In this document: positions 35,411 through 45,849 of the stretch, piece by piece | How positions within the stretch are numbered: position 1 is the first letter of the stretch | How the letters are laid out: the number at the start of each line of letters is the position of its first letter | Assembly: GCA_905235525.1 (NCBI GenBank) | Contig: CAJOLW010000005.1 | Location: forward strand, 1 to 64,000 | Reading direction: 5' to 3' | Length of the DNA: 64,000 nucleotides | DNA from: an uncultured Bacteroidaceae bacterium | GTDB lineage: Bacteria > Bacteroidota > Bacteroidia > Bacteroidales > Bacteroidaceae | Notes under the pieces: generated by a model | The model's input: the letters and a program-made list of their open reading frames with translations, nothing else | The model's database searches: none | Told to the model about the DNA's origin: nothing | Program-made: the position numbers and the translations under genes

Positions 35411-38400
35411 TTAATCCAATGAGATGCTAAGACCAAGACCACGAAGTTCGTGAAGGAGCACGTTGAGTGACTCAGGAATGCCAGGAGTTGGCATTGGGTC
35501 GCCCTTCACAATGGCTTCATAAGCCTTACTGCGGCCGTTGACATCATCTGACTTAATCGTAAGGATCTCTTGAAGAACGTGAGCAGCACCGAATGCCTCG
35601 AGTGCCCACACCTCCATCTCTCCAAAACGCTGACCACCAAACTGGGCTTTACCACCAAGTGGCTGCTGAGTGATGTAAGGACCGATAGAGCGTGCGTGCA
35701 TCTTGTCCTCAACCATGTGACCGAGTTTCAGCATGTAGGTCACACCGACAGTTGCCGGTTGGTCAAAACGAAGACCAGTCTCACCATTGTAGAGGTAAGT
35801 ACGACCATAGCGTGGAAGTCCTGCCTTGTCAGTCCATTCACAAAGGTCTTCCAGACGAGCACCATCGAAGATTGGCGTAGAGAACTTGACATTAAGTTTC
35901 TTACCGGCTGCACCCAACACGGTCTCGAAGATCTGACCGATATTCATACGTGAAGGCACACCCAGCGGGTTAAGCACGATATCCACAGGAGTTCCATCCT
36001 CAAGGAATGGCATATCTTCCTGACGAACAATCTTTGACACGATACCCTTGTTACCGTGGCGACCTGCCATCTTATCACCCACACCCATCTTACGCTTCTT
36101 GGCAATGTAAACCTTTGCCATCTGGATGATACCAGATGGGAGTTCATCACCAATAGTAAGGGCGAACTTCTTACGATGAAGTTCAGCAGCCAGAATCTTG
36201 TACTGCTTGAGGTAGTTAATGACCAACTGACGAATCAGATCATTGGTATGCTCATCCTTTGTCCATCCAGACAACTGAACGGCTGTATAATCGATGTTGT
36301 GGAGAGCACCTGCAATGAACTTGGCACCTGCAGGGATGATGTCGGCACCCATATAATCCTTCACGCCTTTAGAAGTCTTACCCTTTGTCAGTGTAAGAAT
36401 CTTGTCAATGAGGATTTCCTTCAGACCATCCATCTTGTCTTGATACTCCTGATCGTACTTCGGCAGAATCTTCTTGTCCTCAGCCTTCGAAGCACGAGTC
36501 TTGATAGCCTTAGAGAAGAGTTTCTTATCAATCACGACACCGGCAAGAGATGGGGTCGCCTTGAGAGAAGCATCCTTCACATCACCAGCCTTGTCACCAA
36601 AGATGGCACGAAGCAGTTTCTCTTCTGGGGTGGGATCTGACTCGCCCTTTGGCGTAATCTTACCAATGAGAATGTCACCTGGCTCAATGCGAGCACCGAC
36701 ACGAACAATACCGTTCTCATCGAGATCTTTGGTTGCATCCTCGCTGACGTTTGGAATGTCGGCAGTAAGTTCCTCTACACCACGCTTGGTTTCACGCACC
36801 TCGAGTGAGTATTCATCCACATGAACTGAGGTAAGGAGGTCTTCACGAACAACACGTTCGTTCAGCACAATAGCATCCTCATAGTTGTAACCCTTCCACG
36901 GCATGTATGCCACAAGGAGGTTGCGACCTAATGCCAACTCACCATTCTCAGTCGCATAACCTTCTGTCAGGATATCACCCTTCTTCACCTTCTGACCACG
37001 GTCACAGATAGGACGGAGGTCTATGGTCATGTTCTGGTTGGTACGACGGAACTTGGGAATCTTATATTCTTTCAGTGCCGGTTCGAAACTTACGAACTCC
37101 TCATCTTCTGTACGGTTATAGAGAATGCGGATGGTTGTTGCATCAACATATTCAACCACACCATCACCTTCTGCAACAATCATGGTACGTGAATCCTCAC
37201 ACACCTGCTTCTCAATGCCGGTACCGACAATAGGAGCTTCCGTACGAATCAAAGGAACTGCCTGACGCATCATGTTAGAGCCCATGAGTGCACGGTGAGC
37301 ATCGTCGTGTTCCAAGAAAGGAATCAGTGCTGCTGCAATAGATGCAATCTGTTGAGGAGCCACGTCCATGTAGTCAACCTCTGATGGCGGAACCACTGGA
37401 TAGTCGGCATCCTGACGGCACTTCACAACCTTACGGATGAAATGACCATCATCCTTCAATGGCGCATTCCCTTGTCCTATAATCTTGTTTTCTTCTTCCT
37501 CTGCAGAAAGATAAACAATATGATCATTATTGATATCAGCCACACCATCAATCACCTTGCGATAAGGTGTCTCAATGAAGCCAAGATCATTAATCTTTGC
37601 ATAAACACAAAGAGAAGAAATCAGACCGATGTTTGGACCTTCAGGAGACTCGATAGGGCACAAACGACCGTAGTGCGTATAGTGCACGTCACGAACCTCG
37701 AAACCTGCACGTTCACGAGACAGACCACCAGGACCAAGGGCTGAAAGACGACGCTTGTGAGTAACCTCGGCAAGTGGGTTGGTCTGATCCATGAACTGAG
37801 ACAATGGGTTTGTTCCGAAGAAGGAATTGATGACGCTTGAAATGGTCTTTGCGTTGATCAAGTCCGTTGGAGAGAACACCTCATTGTCACGCACATTCAT
37901 ACGTTCACGAATGGTACGACTCATACGAGCAAGACCACTGGCAAACTGGTTGGAGAGTTGCTCACCGACTGTACGTACACGACGGTTGGAGAGGTGGTCG
38001 ATATCATCGACAACAGCCTTTGAATTAGCCAACTCAACGAGATACTTGATAATCTCGATGATGTCTTCTTTCGTCAGAACACGAATCTCTGGGTCAATAG
38101 AAAGATTCAACTTTCGGTTGATGCGATAACGACCCACATCGCCAAGGTCATAACGCTTGTCTGAGAAGAACAAGCCATTGATCACTTCACGAGCAGAAGC
38201 ATCATCGGCAGGGTCTGCATTACGAAGTTGGCGATATACATAAGTGATTGCCTCCTTCTCTGAATTACTTGGGTCTTTCTGAAGAGTGTTGAAAATAATA
38301 GAGAAGTCTGCCGTGTTAGCATCTTCACGCTGCACAAGAATTGTCTCAACACCTGAATCAAGAATTTTCTCAATGACATCATCGTCAATGACATTGTCAC

Positions 38401-39214
38401 GGTCAACCACAATCTCGTTACGCTCGATAGAAACAACTTCACCAGTATCTTCATCCACAAAGTCCTCATTCCAAGACTGGAGGATACGAGCAGCGAGTTT
38501 ACGACCTTTTGCCTTCTTGAGATTCGTGGCATTCACCTTAATCTCATCAGAAAGATTGAAGATGTCAAGGATGTCCTTATCATTCTCAAATCCGATAGCA
38601 CGAAGAAGTGTCGTCACTGGCAATTTCTTCTTGCGGTCGATGTAAGCGTACATCACATTGTTGATGTCGGTAGCAAACTCAATCCAAGAACCCTTGAATG
38701 GGATGATACGAGCAGAGAAAAGAGGAGTACCGTTAGCGTGAACGCTTGAACCGAAGAACACGCCAGGAGAACGGTGCAACTGAGATACGACAACACGTTC
38801 GGCACCATTGATCACGAACGTTCCGTTGTCTGTCATATAAGGAATCGACCCCAGAAACACATCCTGAATGACGGTGTCGAAATCCTCATGGTCTGGGTCT
38901 GAGCAATAAAGTTTGAGTTTTGCCTTCAATGGAACACTATAGGTCAAACCACGTTCCAAACACTCTTCAATAGAATAGCGTGGAGCGTCGATATAGTAAT
39001 CCAAGAACTCAAGCACAAAGTTATTGCGAGTGTCTGCGATGGGGAAATTCTCTGCAAAGACCTTGTAAAGTCCATCCTTCTTACGCTTCTCAGGTGGAGT
39101 GTCCAACTGAAGAAAATCCCTGAACGACTTGAGTTGCACGTCCAAGAAGTCAGGATATGGCATCGGGTTCTTTACGGTTGCAAAGTTTACTCGGTTGTTG
39201 ATGATTTGAGACAT
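35411..39214 (-). CDS. rpoB: RNA polymerase beta subunit
   Basis: The 1267-residue subunit carries the rifampicin-binding region with [40 protein letters not shown] and [16 protein letters not shown], unchanged at the usual resistance positions as far as read. Later motifs are [44 protein letters not shown] and [20 protein letters not shown]. The length matches Bacteroidota RpoB. It is preceded by an attenuator-like hairpin (39316-39352) and separated from rpoC by a repeat-filled spacer. Confidence 0.98.
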   Translation of the reverse strand: MSQIINNRVNFATVKNPMPYPDFLDVQLKSFRDFLQLDTPPEKRKKDGLYKVFAENFPIADTRNNFVLEFLDYYIDAPRYSIEECLERGLTYSVPLKAKLKLYCSDPDHEDFDTVIQDVFLGSIPYMTDNGTFVINGAERVVVSQLHRSPGVFFGSSVHANGTPLFSARIIPFKGSWIEFATDINNVMYAYIDRKKKLPVTTLLRAIGFENDKDILDIFNLSDEIKVNATNLKKAKGRKLAARILQSWNEDFVDEDTGEVVSIERNEIVVDRDNVIDDDVIEKILDSGVETILVQREDANTADFSIIFNTLQKDPSNSEKEAITYVYRQLRNADPADDASAREVINGLFFSDKRYDLGDVGRYRINRKLNLSIDPEIRVLTKEDIIEIIKYLVELANSKAVVDDIDHLSNRRVRTVGEQLSNQFASGLARMSRTIRERMNVRDNEVFSPTDLINAKTISSVINSFFGTNPLSQFMDQTNPLAEVTHKRRLSALGPGGLSRERAGFEVRDVHYTHYGRLCPIESPEGPNIGLISSLCVYAKINDLGFIETPYRKVIDGVADINNDHIVYLSAEEEENKIIGQGNAPLKDDGHFIRKVVKCRQDADYPVVPPSEVDYMDVAPQQIASIAAALIPFLEHDDAHRALMGSNMMRQAVPLIRTEAPIVGTGIEKQVCEDSRTMIVAEGDGVVEYVDATTIRILYNRTEDEEFVSFEPALKEYKIPKFRRTNQNMTIDLRPICDRGQKVKKGDILTEGYATENGELALGRNLLVAYMPWKGYNYEDAIVLNERVVREDLLTSVHVDEYSLEVRETKRGVEELTADIPNVSEDATKDLDENGIVRVGARIEPGDILIGKITPKGESDPTPEEKLLRAIFGDKAGDVKDASLKATPSLAGVVIDKKLFSKAIKTRASKAEDKKILPKYDQEYQDKMDGLKEILIDKILTLTKGKTSKGVKDYMGADIIPAGAKFIAGALHNIDYTAVQLSGWTKDEHTNDLIRQLVINYLKQYKILAAELHRKKFALTIGDELPSGIIQMAKVYIAKKRKMGVGDKMAGRHGNKGIVSKIVRQEDMPFLEDGTPVDIVLNPLGVPSRMNIGQIFETVLGAAGKKLNVKFSTPIFDGARLEDLCEWTDKAGLPRYGRTYLYNGETGLRFDQPATVGVTYMLKLGHMVEDKMHARSIGPYITQQPLGGKAQFGGQRFGEMEVWALEAFGAAHVLQEILTIKSDDVNGRSKAYEAIVKGDPMPTPGIPESLNVLLHELRGLGLSISLD

Positions 39215-39315
39215 CTTGTATATTTGATTTGAAAAATAATTCAGATTATAATGATAGATTGCCTAACGTTAAGCATTAGACATCTGATAGCAGGAGAGGA
39301 ATCCTAAAAGACACA

Positions 39316-39352
39316 AAAAGGTTAAGAACCCTCAACCTGAGGATTCTTAACC
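39316..39352 (-). terminator. Attenuator-like hairpin between rplL and rpoB
   Basis: GGTTAAGAA (39320-39328) pairs with TTCTTAACC (39344-39352), and an inner CCTCA/TGAGG extends the stem. On the minus strand it follows rplL by 21 bases and is followed by TTTTTG. It may lower rpoBC relative to rplJL, as partial terminators do at this place in other bacteria (family knowledge). Confidence 0.6.
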
Positions 39353-39373
39353 ATCGTATTCAAAGGTGATAAC

Positions 39374-39745
39374 TTACTTAATCTCAATCTCAGCGCCAGC
39401 TGCCTCGAGGGCTGCCTTAACTGCTTCTGCTGTAGCCTTATCAACGCCTTCCTTAACATTGCAAGGAGCACCGTCAACAAGATCCTTAGCCTCCTTAAGA
39501 CCGAGACCAAGAGCTTCCTTAGCAGCCTTTACGAGCTTAGCAGCACCTGCGCTCTTGAGAACAACATCGAATGAAGTCTTCTCTTCAGCAGCAGCCTCAC
39601 CACCAGCTGCAGGACCAGCAGCAACAGCAACAGCTGCAGCAGCAGGCTCAATTCCGTACTCATCCTTGAGGATAGTCTTAAGTTCACTTACTTCTTTCAC
39701 TGTCAAGTTAACCAACTCTTCAGCGATAGCTTTAACATCTGCCAT
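39374..39745 (-). CDS. rplL: Ribosomal protein bL12 (L7/L12)
   Basis: The 123-residue stalk protein has an N-terminal dimerisation part ([20 protein letters not shown]), an Ala/Gly hinge ([20 protein letters not shown]) and the C-terminal factor-binding domain ([33 protein letters not shown]). The length is normal. The hinge is longer in Ala/Gly than in E. coli. It lies between rplJ and rpoB. Confidence 0.98.
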   Translation of the reverse strand: MADVKAIAEELVNLTVKEVSELKTILKDEYGIEPAAAAVAVAAGPAAGGEAAAEEKTSFDVVLKSAGAAKLVKAAKEALGLGLKEAKDLVDGAPCNVKEGVDKATAEAVKAALEAAGAEIEIK

Positions 39746-39847
39746 TTTCTTAAATGTTTTTTATGTGTTACTATTATTTTTTAATTTTTGTTTGATTCCG
39801 GGAAAACCAGCAATGATTGTTTACTGATTTTCGACAGGATGCGGGGA

Positions 39848-40372
39848 TTACTCACCCTTCTTCTCAATTGCGTCAAGCAATCCATGGATAGTCGTGCCAC
39901 CATCGAGTGCTGAAAGCACACTGTTGACAGGACCTTCGAGCATAGAAACAACCTCTGCGATGAGTTCGTTCTTGCTCTTGATGGATGCGAGAGCACTGAG
40001 TTGGTCTGCTCCGATGTAAACACTTTCCTCAGCGTATGCACCCTTCAGTGCAGGCATGTCACCATGATCCTTACCGAAAGACTTGATCAGTTTAGCAGGC
40101 TGGTTAGCAACCTGACAGAACATAATACCAGTCGTATTCTTGAGGATTGGCTTCAAAGCCTCAAATTCAGAGTTACCCACTCTCTCAAGAGCCTTGATAA
40201 AGAGTGTGTTCTTCACAACCTGAAGTTTGATGTCATTCTTGAAACATGCACGACGAAGGTCGCTTGTAGTCTGAGAGTCAAGAGCCGTTACATCTACAAT
40301 GTAGAAATGCGGATAGTTGTTGATTTTCTCAACAAGGCTATCAATCAATAAAGCTTTATCTTCTTTCTTCAT
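39848..40372 (-). CDS. rplJ: Ribosomal protein uL10
   Basis: The 174-residue stalk base protein anchors L7/L12 dimers to the ribosome. It is recognised from YIVDVTALDSQTTSDLRRAC, KNDIKLQVVKNTLFIKALE and the position between rplA and rplL. The C-terminal helix (SVLSALDGGTTIHGLLDAIE) binds L12. The leader before it is only 15 bases, so a long L10 autoregulatory leader is not present here. Confidence 0.97.
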   Translation of the reverse strand: MKKEDKALLIDSLVEKINNYPHFYIVDVTALDSQTTSDLRRACFKNDIKLQVVKNTLFIKALERVGNSEFEALKPILKNTTGIMFCQVANQPAKLIKSFGKDHGDMPALKGAYAEESVYIGADQLSALASIKSKNELIAEVVSMLEGPVNSVLSALDGGTTIHGLLDAIEKKGE

Positions 40373-40387
40373 GATTCTGATCTAAAT

Positions 40388-41083
40388 TTATGATTCAACA
40401 GACTTAGGGTCAATCTTGATACCCTTACTCATAGTACTTGAAAGATAAATGCTCTTGATGTAAGTACCCTTCGCTGTAGCAGGCTTGAGTTTGATGATCG
40501 TGTTGATGAACTCCTGAGCGTTCTGAGCAATCTTCTCGGCAGAGAATGAAACCTTACCGATGGAAGCGTGAACGATACCAGTCTTGTCAACCTTGAAATC
40601 AATCTTACCCTGCTTCACCTCACGGACAGCCTTAGCAACGTCCATAGTCACAGTGCCGCTCTTGGGGTTTGGCATCAAACCACGAGGACCGAGAACACGA
40701 CCGAGAGCACCAATCTTACCCATGCATGATGGCATAGTGATGATCACGTCAATGTCAGTCCAACCACCCTTGATCTTGTCAATATACTCTTCAAGACCAA
40801 CATAGTCAGCACCTGCTTCTGTAGCAGCAGCAGCCTGGTCAGAAGTAACGAGTGCAAGGACACGAACTTCCTTGCCTGTTCCGTTAGGGAGAGACACGAC
40901 ACCACGCACCATCTGGTTTGCCTTACGAGGGTCAACACCAAGACGGATGTCAATGTCAAGCGATGCATCAAACTTGGTGAAAGTGATGTCCTTCACCAAC
41001 TGAGATGCCTCTGCAAGCGTGTATTCCTTCCCTGCTTCAACCTTGTCAGCAACTGCTTTCTGATTTTTTGATAGTTTACTCAT
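40388..41083 (-). CDS. rplA: Ribosomal protein uL1
   Basis: The 231-residue protein of the L1 stalk has the signature [19 protein letters not shown] and the N-terminal [20 protein letters not shown], normal for the family. It sits 16 bases after rplK in the conserved L11-L1 order. In other bacteria L1 also represses its own operon by binding the L11 leader; no such site was identified here. Confidence 0.98.
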   Translation of the reverse strand: MSKLSKNQKAVADKVEAGKEYTLAEASQLVKDITFTKFDASLDIDIRLGVDPRKANQMVRGVVSLPNGTGKEVRVLALVTSDQAAAATEAGADYVGLEEYIDKIKGGWTDIDVIITMPSCMGKIGALGRVLGPRGLMPNPKSGTVTMDVAKAVREVKQGKIDFKVDKTGIVHASIGKVSFSAEKIAQNAQEFINTIIKLKPATAKGTYIKSIYLSSTMSKGIKIDPKSVES

Positions 41084-41099
41084 TTGATTGAATTTTTAA

Positions 41100-41540
41100 T
41101 TATTTACCAGGGAATTCTCCTTTTACTTTAATACCCATACTTCTTGCTGTACCTGCAATCATAGACATTGCAGACTCAATTGTAAAGCAATTCAAATCAG
41201 GCATCTTATCTTCTGCGATAGTACGAATCTGATCCCATGTCACCTCGGCAACCTTCTTACGGTTAGGTTCTGCAGAACCCTTCTTTACCTTAGCAGCCTC
41301 CATCAACTGAATAGCAGCAGGTGGAGTCTTGACAACGAAATCATAAGACTTATCAGCATAGTAAGTGATAACAACAGGAAGAACTTTTCCCGCTTTATCC
41401 TGAGTTCTGGCGTTGAATGCTTTACAGAAATCCATGATGTTGATTCCCTTAGAACCCAATGCAGGGCCTACTGGAGGGGATGGATTAGCGGCACCGCCCT
41501 TAATCTGCAATTTGATTAATCCAGCAACTTCTTTAGCCAT
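41100..41540 (-). CDS. rplK: Ribosomal protein uL11
   Basis: The 146-residue protein of the GTPase-associated centre is recognised from [40 protein letters not shown] and the C-terminal [19 protein letters not shown]. The Pro-rich N-terminal linker is intact. It follows nusG by 54 bases. Confidence 0.98.
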   Translation of the reverse strand: MAKEVAGLIKLQIKGGAANPSPPVGPALGSKGINIMDFCKAFNARTQDKAGKVLPVVITYYADKSYDFVVKTPPAAIQLMEAAKVKKGSAEPNRKKVAEVTWDQIRTIAEDKMPDLNCFTIESAMSMIAGTARSMGIKVKGEFPGK

Positions 41541-41594
41541 TTTTTAATTCTGTATTTAATAATTTAACGATAAAAAGACCTTGTCTGCGTAACA

Positions 41595-42215
41595 TCAGGC
41601 AAGTTCCTTTGAAACCTGCGTAAAGGCCAATTCGAGCGGTGTAACGCGTCCGAAAATCTTGACCGAAACCTTGAGTTTTTGCTTGTCAGCATTGACTTCT
41701 TCGATAACACCATCGAAACCGGTGAAAGGTCCATCATTCACTTTGACAGATTCTCCCACCAGAAAATCAACATTGACAACTGCATCCGCAGTTACCTCCT
41801 CTGCTTCTGCTCCAAGACCCAGCATCCTGTTCACCTCTGCCTGACGGACAGGAGAAGGCTTATCAGTGCCACCAAGGAAACCGAGCACATTAGGTGTATT
41901 GCGAAGCATGTGTGTAATCTCGCCATCGAGAGCAGCCTCTACAAGAACATAGCCTGGAAGAAGATTCCTCTTGGCTGGTATGCGCTTATTGTTAGCACCT
42001 ACCTTAATGATGTTTTCCTGAGGGATGAGAACCTGAGACACTCTATCCTCATAACCGTGATTCTTCATGTCAAGTTCAATGTATTCCTTGACTGAAGCCT
42101 CTTTACCACTGATGGCTTTGAGGACATACCATCTCAAAACAGGTGTTTCTTTAGATTTGTTCGCCCAAATCTTCAGACCTGTTTTCTCATCAATTCTTAC
42201 TTCTGATTCTGCCAT
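41595..42215 (-). CDS. nusG: Transcription termination/antitermination factor NusG
   Basis: The 206-residue protein binds RNA polymerase and Rho or ribosomal S10. The NGN domain has [38 protein letters not shown] and [20 protein letters not shown]. The KOW domain has [20 protein letters not shown] followed by [20 protein letters not shown]. The N-terminal tail of about 25 residues ([20 protein letters not shown]) is longer than in E. coli. It sits between secE and rplK as usual. Confidence 0.97.
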   Translation of the reverse strand: MAESEVRIDEKTGLKIWANKSKETPVLRWYVLKAISGKEASVKEYIELDMKNHGYEDRVSQVLIPQENIIKVGANNKRIPAKRNLLPGYVLVEAALDGEITHMLRNTPNVLGFLGGTDKPSPVRQAEVNRMLGLGAEAEEVTADAVVNVDFLVGESVKVNDGPFTGFDGVIEEVNADKQKLKVSVKIFGRVTPLELAFTQVSKELA

Positions 42216-42229
42216 ATTCCTCCTAACAA

Positions 42230-42424
42230 TTAATTAAAGAGTGAATAAACGAGTTTCATCAACTCCTCGAAAGCAGTATCCACAACAAAGACCAACAGGG
42301 CGATAATGATGGAAGCAGATAATACAAGTATCGCCTGTGCGGTCAACTCTTTGTTGGTTGGCCAAGTCACCTTATGAACAAGTTCATCGTAGGATTCTTT
42401 GCAATATGTGATAATACTATTCAT
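42230..42424 (-). CDS. secE: Preprotein translocase subunit SecE
   Basis: The 64-residue single-helix subunit of the SecYEG translocon has an amphipathic stretch [20 protein letters not shown] and a membrane helix at about 33-55 ([20 protein letters not shown]). The start is the ATG at 42424. A longer frame from 42472 would read into tRNA-Trp and is rejected. It is directly followed by nusG and preceded by tRNA-Trp, the standard Bacteroidota order. Confidence 0.96.
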   Translation of the reverse strand: MNSIITYCKESYDELVHKVTWPTNKELTAQAILVLSASIIIALLVFVVDTAFEELMKLVYSLFN

Positions 42425-42442
42425 ATTCTTACATGATTTTTG

Positions 42443-42515
42443 CACGGGAAGAGAGGCTCGAACTCCCGACACCTGGTTTTGGAGACCAGTGCTCTGCCAA
42501 CTGAGCTATTCCCGT
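42443..42515 (-). tRNA. tRNA-Trp (anticodon CCA)
   Basis: The minus strand reads ACGGGAATAGCTCAGTTGG, anticodon stem CTGGT/ACCAG with loop CTCCAAA (anticodon CCA), T-arm GAGTTCGAGCC and TTCCCGT with discriminator G. It lies between tuf and secE. Confidence 0.96.
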
Positions 42516-42580
42516 AGATTAGGTGTCAAGCGACAAGAATGCCACCTGACACCATATCTTGAGTATTGTTAATCAAACGA

Positions 42581-43750
42581 TTAATCAAAAACCTCTGTAA
42601 TCTGACCAGAACCAACGGTACGGCCACCTTCGCGGATAGCGAAACGAAGACCTACGTTGATGGCAACAGGGTAGATGAGTTCAACCTTGATCTCAACGTT
42701 GTCACCTGGCATCACCATCTCGATTCCGTCTGGAAGAGCGATTTCACCAGTACAGTCCATTGTACGGAGGTAGAACTGTGGACGATAGTGGTTCTTGAAT
42801 GGAGTGTGGCGACCACCTTCTTCCTTCTTGAGGACGTAGATAGATGCCTTGAAGCCCTTGTGAGGAGTGATAACTCCAGGGTGAGTGATCACCATACCAC
42901 GCTTCACTTCCTTCTTATCGATACCACGGAGGAGCAGACCTACGTTATCGCCAGCCTCACCAGTTTCGAGGATCTTACGGAACATCTCGACACCAGTAAC
43001 GACAGACTTCTTGTCCTCACCAAGACCGAGGAGCTGAACTTCGTCACCAACCTTAACAACACCAGTCTCGATACGACCAGTAGCCACTGTACCACGACCT
43101 GTGATTGAGAACACGTCCTCAACAGGCATCAAGAATGGCTTATCGATGTCACGAACAGGCTCCTGAATCCAAGTGTCGCAAGCATCCATCAACTCCATTA
43201 CCTTGTCTTCCCACTCCTTAACACCATTGAGGGCACCAAGAGCAGAACCACGGATGATAGGAGTCTCTGCCTCGAAGTCATACTGAGCGAGGAGATCCTG
43301 CATGTCCATCTCAACGAGTTCAAGCATTTCCTCATCGTCAACCATGTCACACTTGTTCATGAACACAACCAAACGAGGCACGTTCACCTGACGAGCGAGC
43401 AGGATGTGCTCACGAGTCTGAGGCATAGGACCGTCCACGATGATAGCACCGTCCATCTGAGCAGCACCAGTTACCATGTTCTTCACATAGTCGGCGTGTC
43501 CAGGACAGTCAACGTGAGCGTAGTGACGCTTTGCAGTCTCATACTCCACGTGTGCAGTGTTGATAGTGATACCACGCTCTTTCTCTTCTGGAGCGTTGTC
43601 GATCTGATCGAAAGACTTAACTTCAGAAAGGCCTTGCTTAGCAAGCACTGTAGTGATAGCAGCAGTAAGAGTAGTCTTACCGTGGTCAACGTGACCAATC
43701 GTACCGATGTTTACGTGTGGTTTGGTACGAACGAATGTTTCTTTTGCCAT
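42581..43750 (-). CDS. tuf: Elongation factor Tu with an apparent four-residue deletion
   Basis: The GTPase delivers aminoacyl-tRNA to the ribosome. G1 GHVDHGKT is at residues 19-26, followed by the [13 protein letters not shown] switch I end, [10 protein letters not shown] (81-90), NKCD (132-135), and domains 2 and 3 ending [14 protein letters not shown]. The conserved stretch normally reading [15 protein letters not shown] is here [14 protein letters not shown]. Valine 105 joins Asp106 directly, so VAAT (12 bases) is missing at the 43435/43436 junction, giving 389 residues instead of about 394. The frame is preserved. The deletion removes part of a core beta strand next to the nucleotide site and would be expected to be harmful, so it may be an assembly fault or a second tuf may exist elsewhere. 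Confidence 0.96.
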   Translation of the reverse strand: MAKETFVRTKPHVNIGTIGHVDHGKTTLTAAITTVLAKQGLSEVKSFDQIDNAPEEKERGITINTAHVEYETAKRHYAHVDCPGHADYVKNMVTGAAQMDGAIIVDGPMPQTREHILLARQVNVPRLVVFMNKCDMVDDEEMLELVEMDMQDLLAQYDFEAETPIIRGSALGALNGVKEWEDKVMELMDACDTWIQEPVRDIDKPFLMPVEDVFSITGRGTVATGRIETGVVKVGDEVQLLGLGEDKKSVVTGVEMFRKILETGEAGDNVGLLLRGIDKKEVKRGMVITHPGVITPHKGFKASIYVLKKEEGGRHTPFKNHYRPQFYLRTMDCTGEIALPDGIEMVMPGDNVEIKVELIYPVAINVGLRFAIREGGRTVGSGQITEVFD

Positions 43751-43825
43751 AGCTAAAAAATATTCTTTAGAGTTATTAATTTGTTTTTATTGTTCTCTTT
43801 TGTCATTATTCTATATCACGAGGAG

Positions 43826-43897
<72 letters not shown>

Positions 43898-43953
43898 TTG
43901 TCAGTGCTCGAAGCACTTTCTCCTTATAAATATATAAATGTGTATTCCCTCTT

Positions 43954-43972
43954 TTTGAGCCTCTTGTCGGAT
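43954..43972. repeat. Extra copy of the 3' end of tRNA-Thr(TGT)
   Basis: tttgagcctcttgtcggat (43954-43972) exactly repeats 44011-44029, which covers the 3' end of tRNA-Thr(TGT) and adjoining bases. The two copies are 38 bases apart. This could be a scar of recombination or a tRNA duplication followed by deletion. Confidence 0.75.
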
Positions 43973-44014
43973 GGACTTGCGCCGAACCGCCAAAGTCTCT
44001 TTTTTGATTCTTTG

Positions 44015-44088
44015 AGCCTCTTGTCGGATTCGAACCAACGACCCCGAGATTACAAATCACGTGCTCTGGCCAACTGAGCTAAAGAGGC
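44015..44088 (-). tRNA. tRNA-Thr (anticodon TGT)
   Basis: The minus strand reads GCCTCTTTAGCTCAGTTGG, anticodon loop TTTGTAA (anticodon TGT), T-arm GGTTCGAATCC and AAGAGGC with discriminator T. The anticodon stem has one T/T mismatch. It is the first gene after the promoter at 44131-44161. Confidence 0.93.
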
Positions 44089-44130
44089 TTATAAAACCGT
44101 TCGCACAGACGAATCCATGCGAAACGGGTG

Positions 44131-44161
44131 CAAATTTAGGCATTATTTTGCAAATGCAAAA
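44131..44161 (-). promoter_or_regulatory. Promoter of the tRNA-Thr/tuf operon
   Basis: On the minus strand TTTTG (44161-44157) and TAAATTTG (44138-44131) are 18 bases apart, 43 bases before tRNA-Thr(TGT). It lies just downstream of hpf. Confidence 0.65.
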
Positions 44162-44178
44162 CTTTTTTACAGACTTTT

Positions 44179-44484
44179 TTAAATATTTGTCTGTTTTTCT
44201 TTGTATTTGCCGAGCTGTTTTTCAATTGCAGCCAGCGATTCCATTACTGCTTCTTCAAATGTGTCGCAAATCTTCTCGGCAAATAACTCCGTTTTTGGCA
44301 GCACTACTGTCAGGCTTGCCTGCTTGTTCATCGCCGTCTCTGGTTTCACGACCTTTAATGACACCTCAACCTTTCTTATATCATTGCAATACTTATCCAA
44401 TTTTCCAACTTTCTTCTGAATGAAGTCTTGCAATTTGTCTGTTGCGTCGAATTTGATTGTCTTTACATTAATGTCCATAGTCAC
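44179..44484 (-). CDS. hpf: Ribosome hibernation-promoting factor (HPF/YfiA family)
   Basis: The 101-residue short-form hibernation factor binds the 30S subunit in stationary phase. Family features are INVKTIKFDATDKLQDFIQK, KLDKYCNDIRKVEVSLKVV, EKICDTFEEAVMESLAAIEK and a basic C terminus. Translation may start at the first Met or two codons later (MDINVK). It follows xerC by 24 bases on the same strand. Confidence 0.93.
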   Translation of the reverse strand: MTMDINVKTIKFDATDKLQDFIQKKVGKLDKYCNDIRKVEVSLKVVKPETAMNKQASLTVVLPKTELFAEKICDTFEEAVMESLAAIEKQLGKYKEKQTNI

Positions 44485-44508
44485 TGATATTTAAGTTGAA
44501 CAATATTT

Positions 44509-45402
44509 TTACTTGCGCGGATGCGCATTCTTATATTCACTTTTCAGTTCTTCGAACGAGACATGTGTGTAGATTTCTGTCGTAGCAACGCTTTCATGTC
44601 CGAGCAACTTCTGGATAGAAGTCAAATCGGCATTGTTGTTCAGCATTGCCGTGGCAAACGAGTGGCGAAGCACATGAGGACTTCTTTTCTTGATGGTGGT
44701 CACCTTCGACAGGTTTTCCTTCACGATTCTCGAGATCTGCGTCTCTGACATTGCGGTTCCCTCTTCGGTCACGAACAATGTAGGGAAATGTTTCTGCCCC
44801 AGCAACTCTTCTCGAGCCGTCCAATAGGCATCAATCTCACACTCCAACTCTTCGCCAAACGGAACGATACGTTGTTTGTTACGTTTTCCCGTCACCTTGA
44901 CTTGCTTGGCAACCATATCCACATTGGCGTCTGTCATGCCGAGCAACTCTGCGCGTCTGATTCCCGTTTCATAAAACATCATCAGGATAAGCCTGTTTCT
45001 GATGCCCTCGAAACTTCTGTCCTCTGCGGTCAGTTCGAGCAGCCTGTCCATTTCCGACTCCCTCACAAAATATGGCAAGGGGCGTTTCTTCTTCGGAGCA
45101 ACCACTTTTTCCATCGGATTGATGTTCACTCGCCCCACTCTACGCAGATATTTGTAGAAGGTGCGCAAGGCACTCAGTTTCCGATTGACCGAAGCGGCTG
45201 ACATTTTCTGCTCGTCCAGCAGGTAAATCACCCATTCCCTCACATCATTTGCCTCAACGGCAGTCCATGAAGCGTCTGGGGTCAGTCCCTCGAGGAATGT
45301 CTGAAACATCGACAAGTCTTTCGCATAAGATTCGATGGTTGCCTTCGAATAATTTCGTTCTGCACCCAGATATTCCAGAAAAGAATCAGTCCACAATTCC
45401 AT
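44509..45402 (-). CDS. xerC: Tyrosine recombinase XerC/XerD type
   Basis: The 297-residue site-specific recombinase has an N-terminal SAM-like core-binding domain (FLEYLGAERNYSKATIESYA) and the catalytic set: Arg in YETGIRRAELLGMT, the Lys region VTGKRNKQRIVPFGEE, His-x2-Arg in SPHVLRHSFATAML, His in LGHESVATTEIYTHV and the nucleophile Tyr in the same segment. Length and housekeeping position (between rpsU and hpf) indicate a chromosome-dimer-resolution recombinase rather than a mobile-element integrase. Confidence 0.93.
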   Translation of the reverse strand: MELWTDSFLEYLGAERNYSKATIESYAKDLSMFQTFLEGLTPDASWTAVEANDVREWVIYLLDEQKMSAASVNRKLSALRTFYKYLRRVGRVNINPMEKVVAPKKKRPLPYFVRESEMDRLLELTAEDRSFEGIRNRLILMMFYETGIRRAELLGMTDANVDMVAKQVKVTGKRNKQRIVPFGEELECEIDAYWTAREELLGQKHFPTLFVTEEGTAMSETQISRIVKENLSKVTTIKKRSPHVLRHSFATAMLNNNADLTSIQKLLGHESVATTEIYTHVSFEELKSEYKNAHPRK

Positions 45403-45526
45403 GTCTCGTCGTTTTCTGCGACTAATTTAGGACATTTTAGTCAAACGACAAAATTTTCGACTGAAAACTTTGTTAATCTTTCTTTTTTTCTTGATTTCTC
45501 AAGACTTTTACGCCCTCAACGGATTT

Positions 45527-45718
45527 TTACTCCTCTTCTTGGTGGAGTTTGTTCACATAGATGGCATGCTGCATCTTCTCGCGCTTCACAACAGATGGCT
45601 TGTTGAACTGCTTACGGTTGCGAACTTCCTTAATGATGCCAGTCTTTTCAGCCTTTCTCTTGAACTTTTTGAGAGCTCTTTCAATGTTCTCGCCCTCTTT
45701 TACAGGTACAATAATCAT
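45527..45718 (-). CDS. rpsU: Ribosomal protein bS21
   Basis: The 63-residue basic protein of the 30S subunit (MIIVPVKEGENIERALKKFK, then KPSVVKREKMQHAIYVNKLH) has the family's normal length. The start at 45718 is chosen over an upstream in-frame ATG at 45778 because the promoter at 45786-45817 is just before it and the extra residues are not conserved in the family. It heads the xerC-hpf run. Confidence 0.95.
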   Translation of the reverse strand: MIIVPVKEGENIERALKKFKRKAEKTGIIKEVRNRKQFNKPSVVKREKMQHAIYVNKLHQEEE

Positions 45719-45785
45719 TACAATTCTTTTTAGAAAATGTTTATAAAATAACGTTAAAAACCGCTGGGATTTTCCCAACGGTCGG

Positions 45786-45817
45786 CAAAATTACGGCAAA
45801 TTTCTTTAAACACAAAA
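45786..45817 (-). promoter_or_regulatory. Promoter of rpsU
   Basis: On the minus strand TTTTG (45817-45813) and TAATTTTG (45793-45786) are 19 bases apart, 67 bases before the rpsU start. Confidence 0.65.
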
Positions 45818-45849
45818 CTTTACAGCATTTTTTTCACAAAAACAGGCAA

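Noticed and set aside
42425-42472. Longer start of secE
   Set aside because: It reads through the 3' end of tRNA-Trp.
44509-45402. XerC as a mobile-element integrase
   Set aside because: Length, housekeeping context between rpsU and hpf, and no att repeats or cargo genes point to chromosomal XerC/D.
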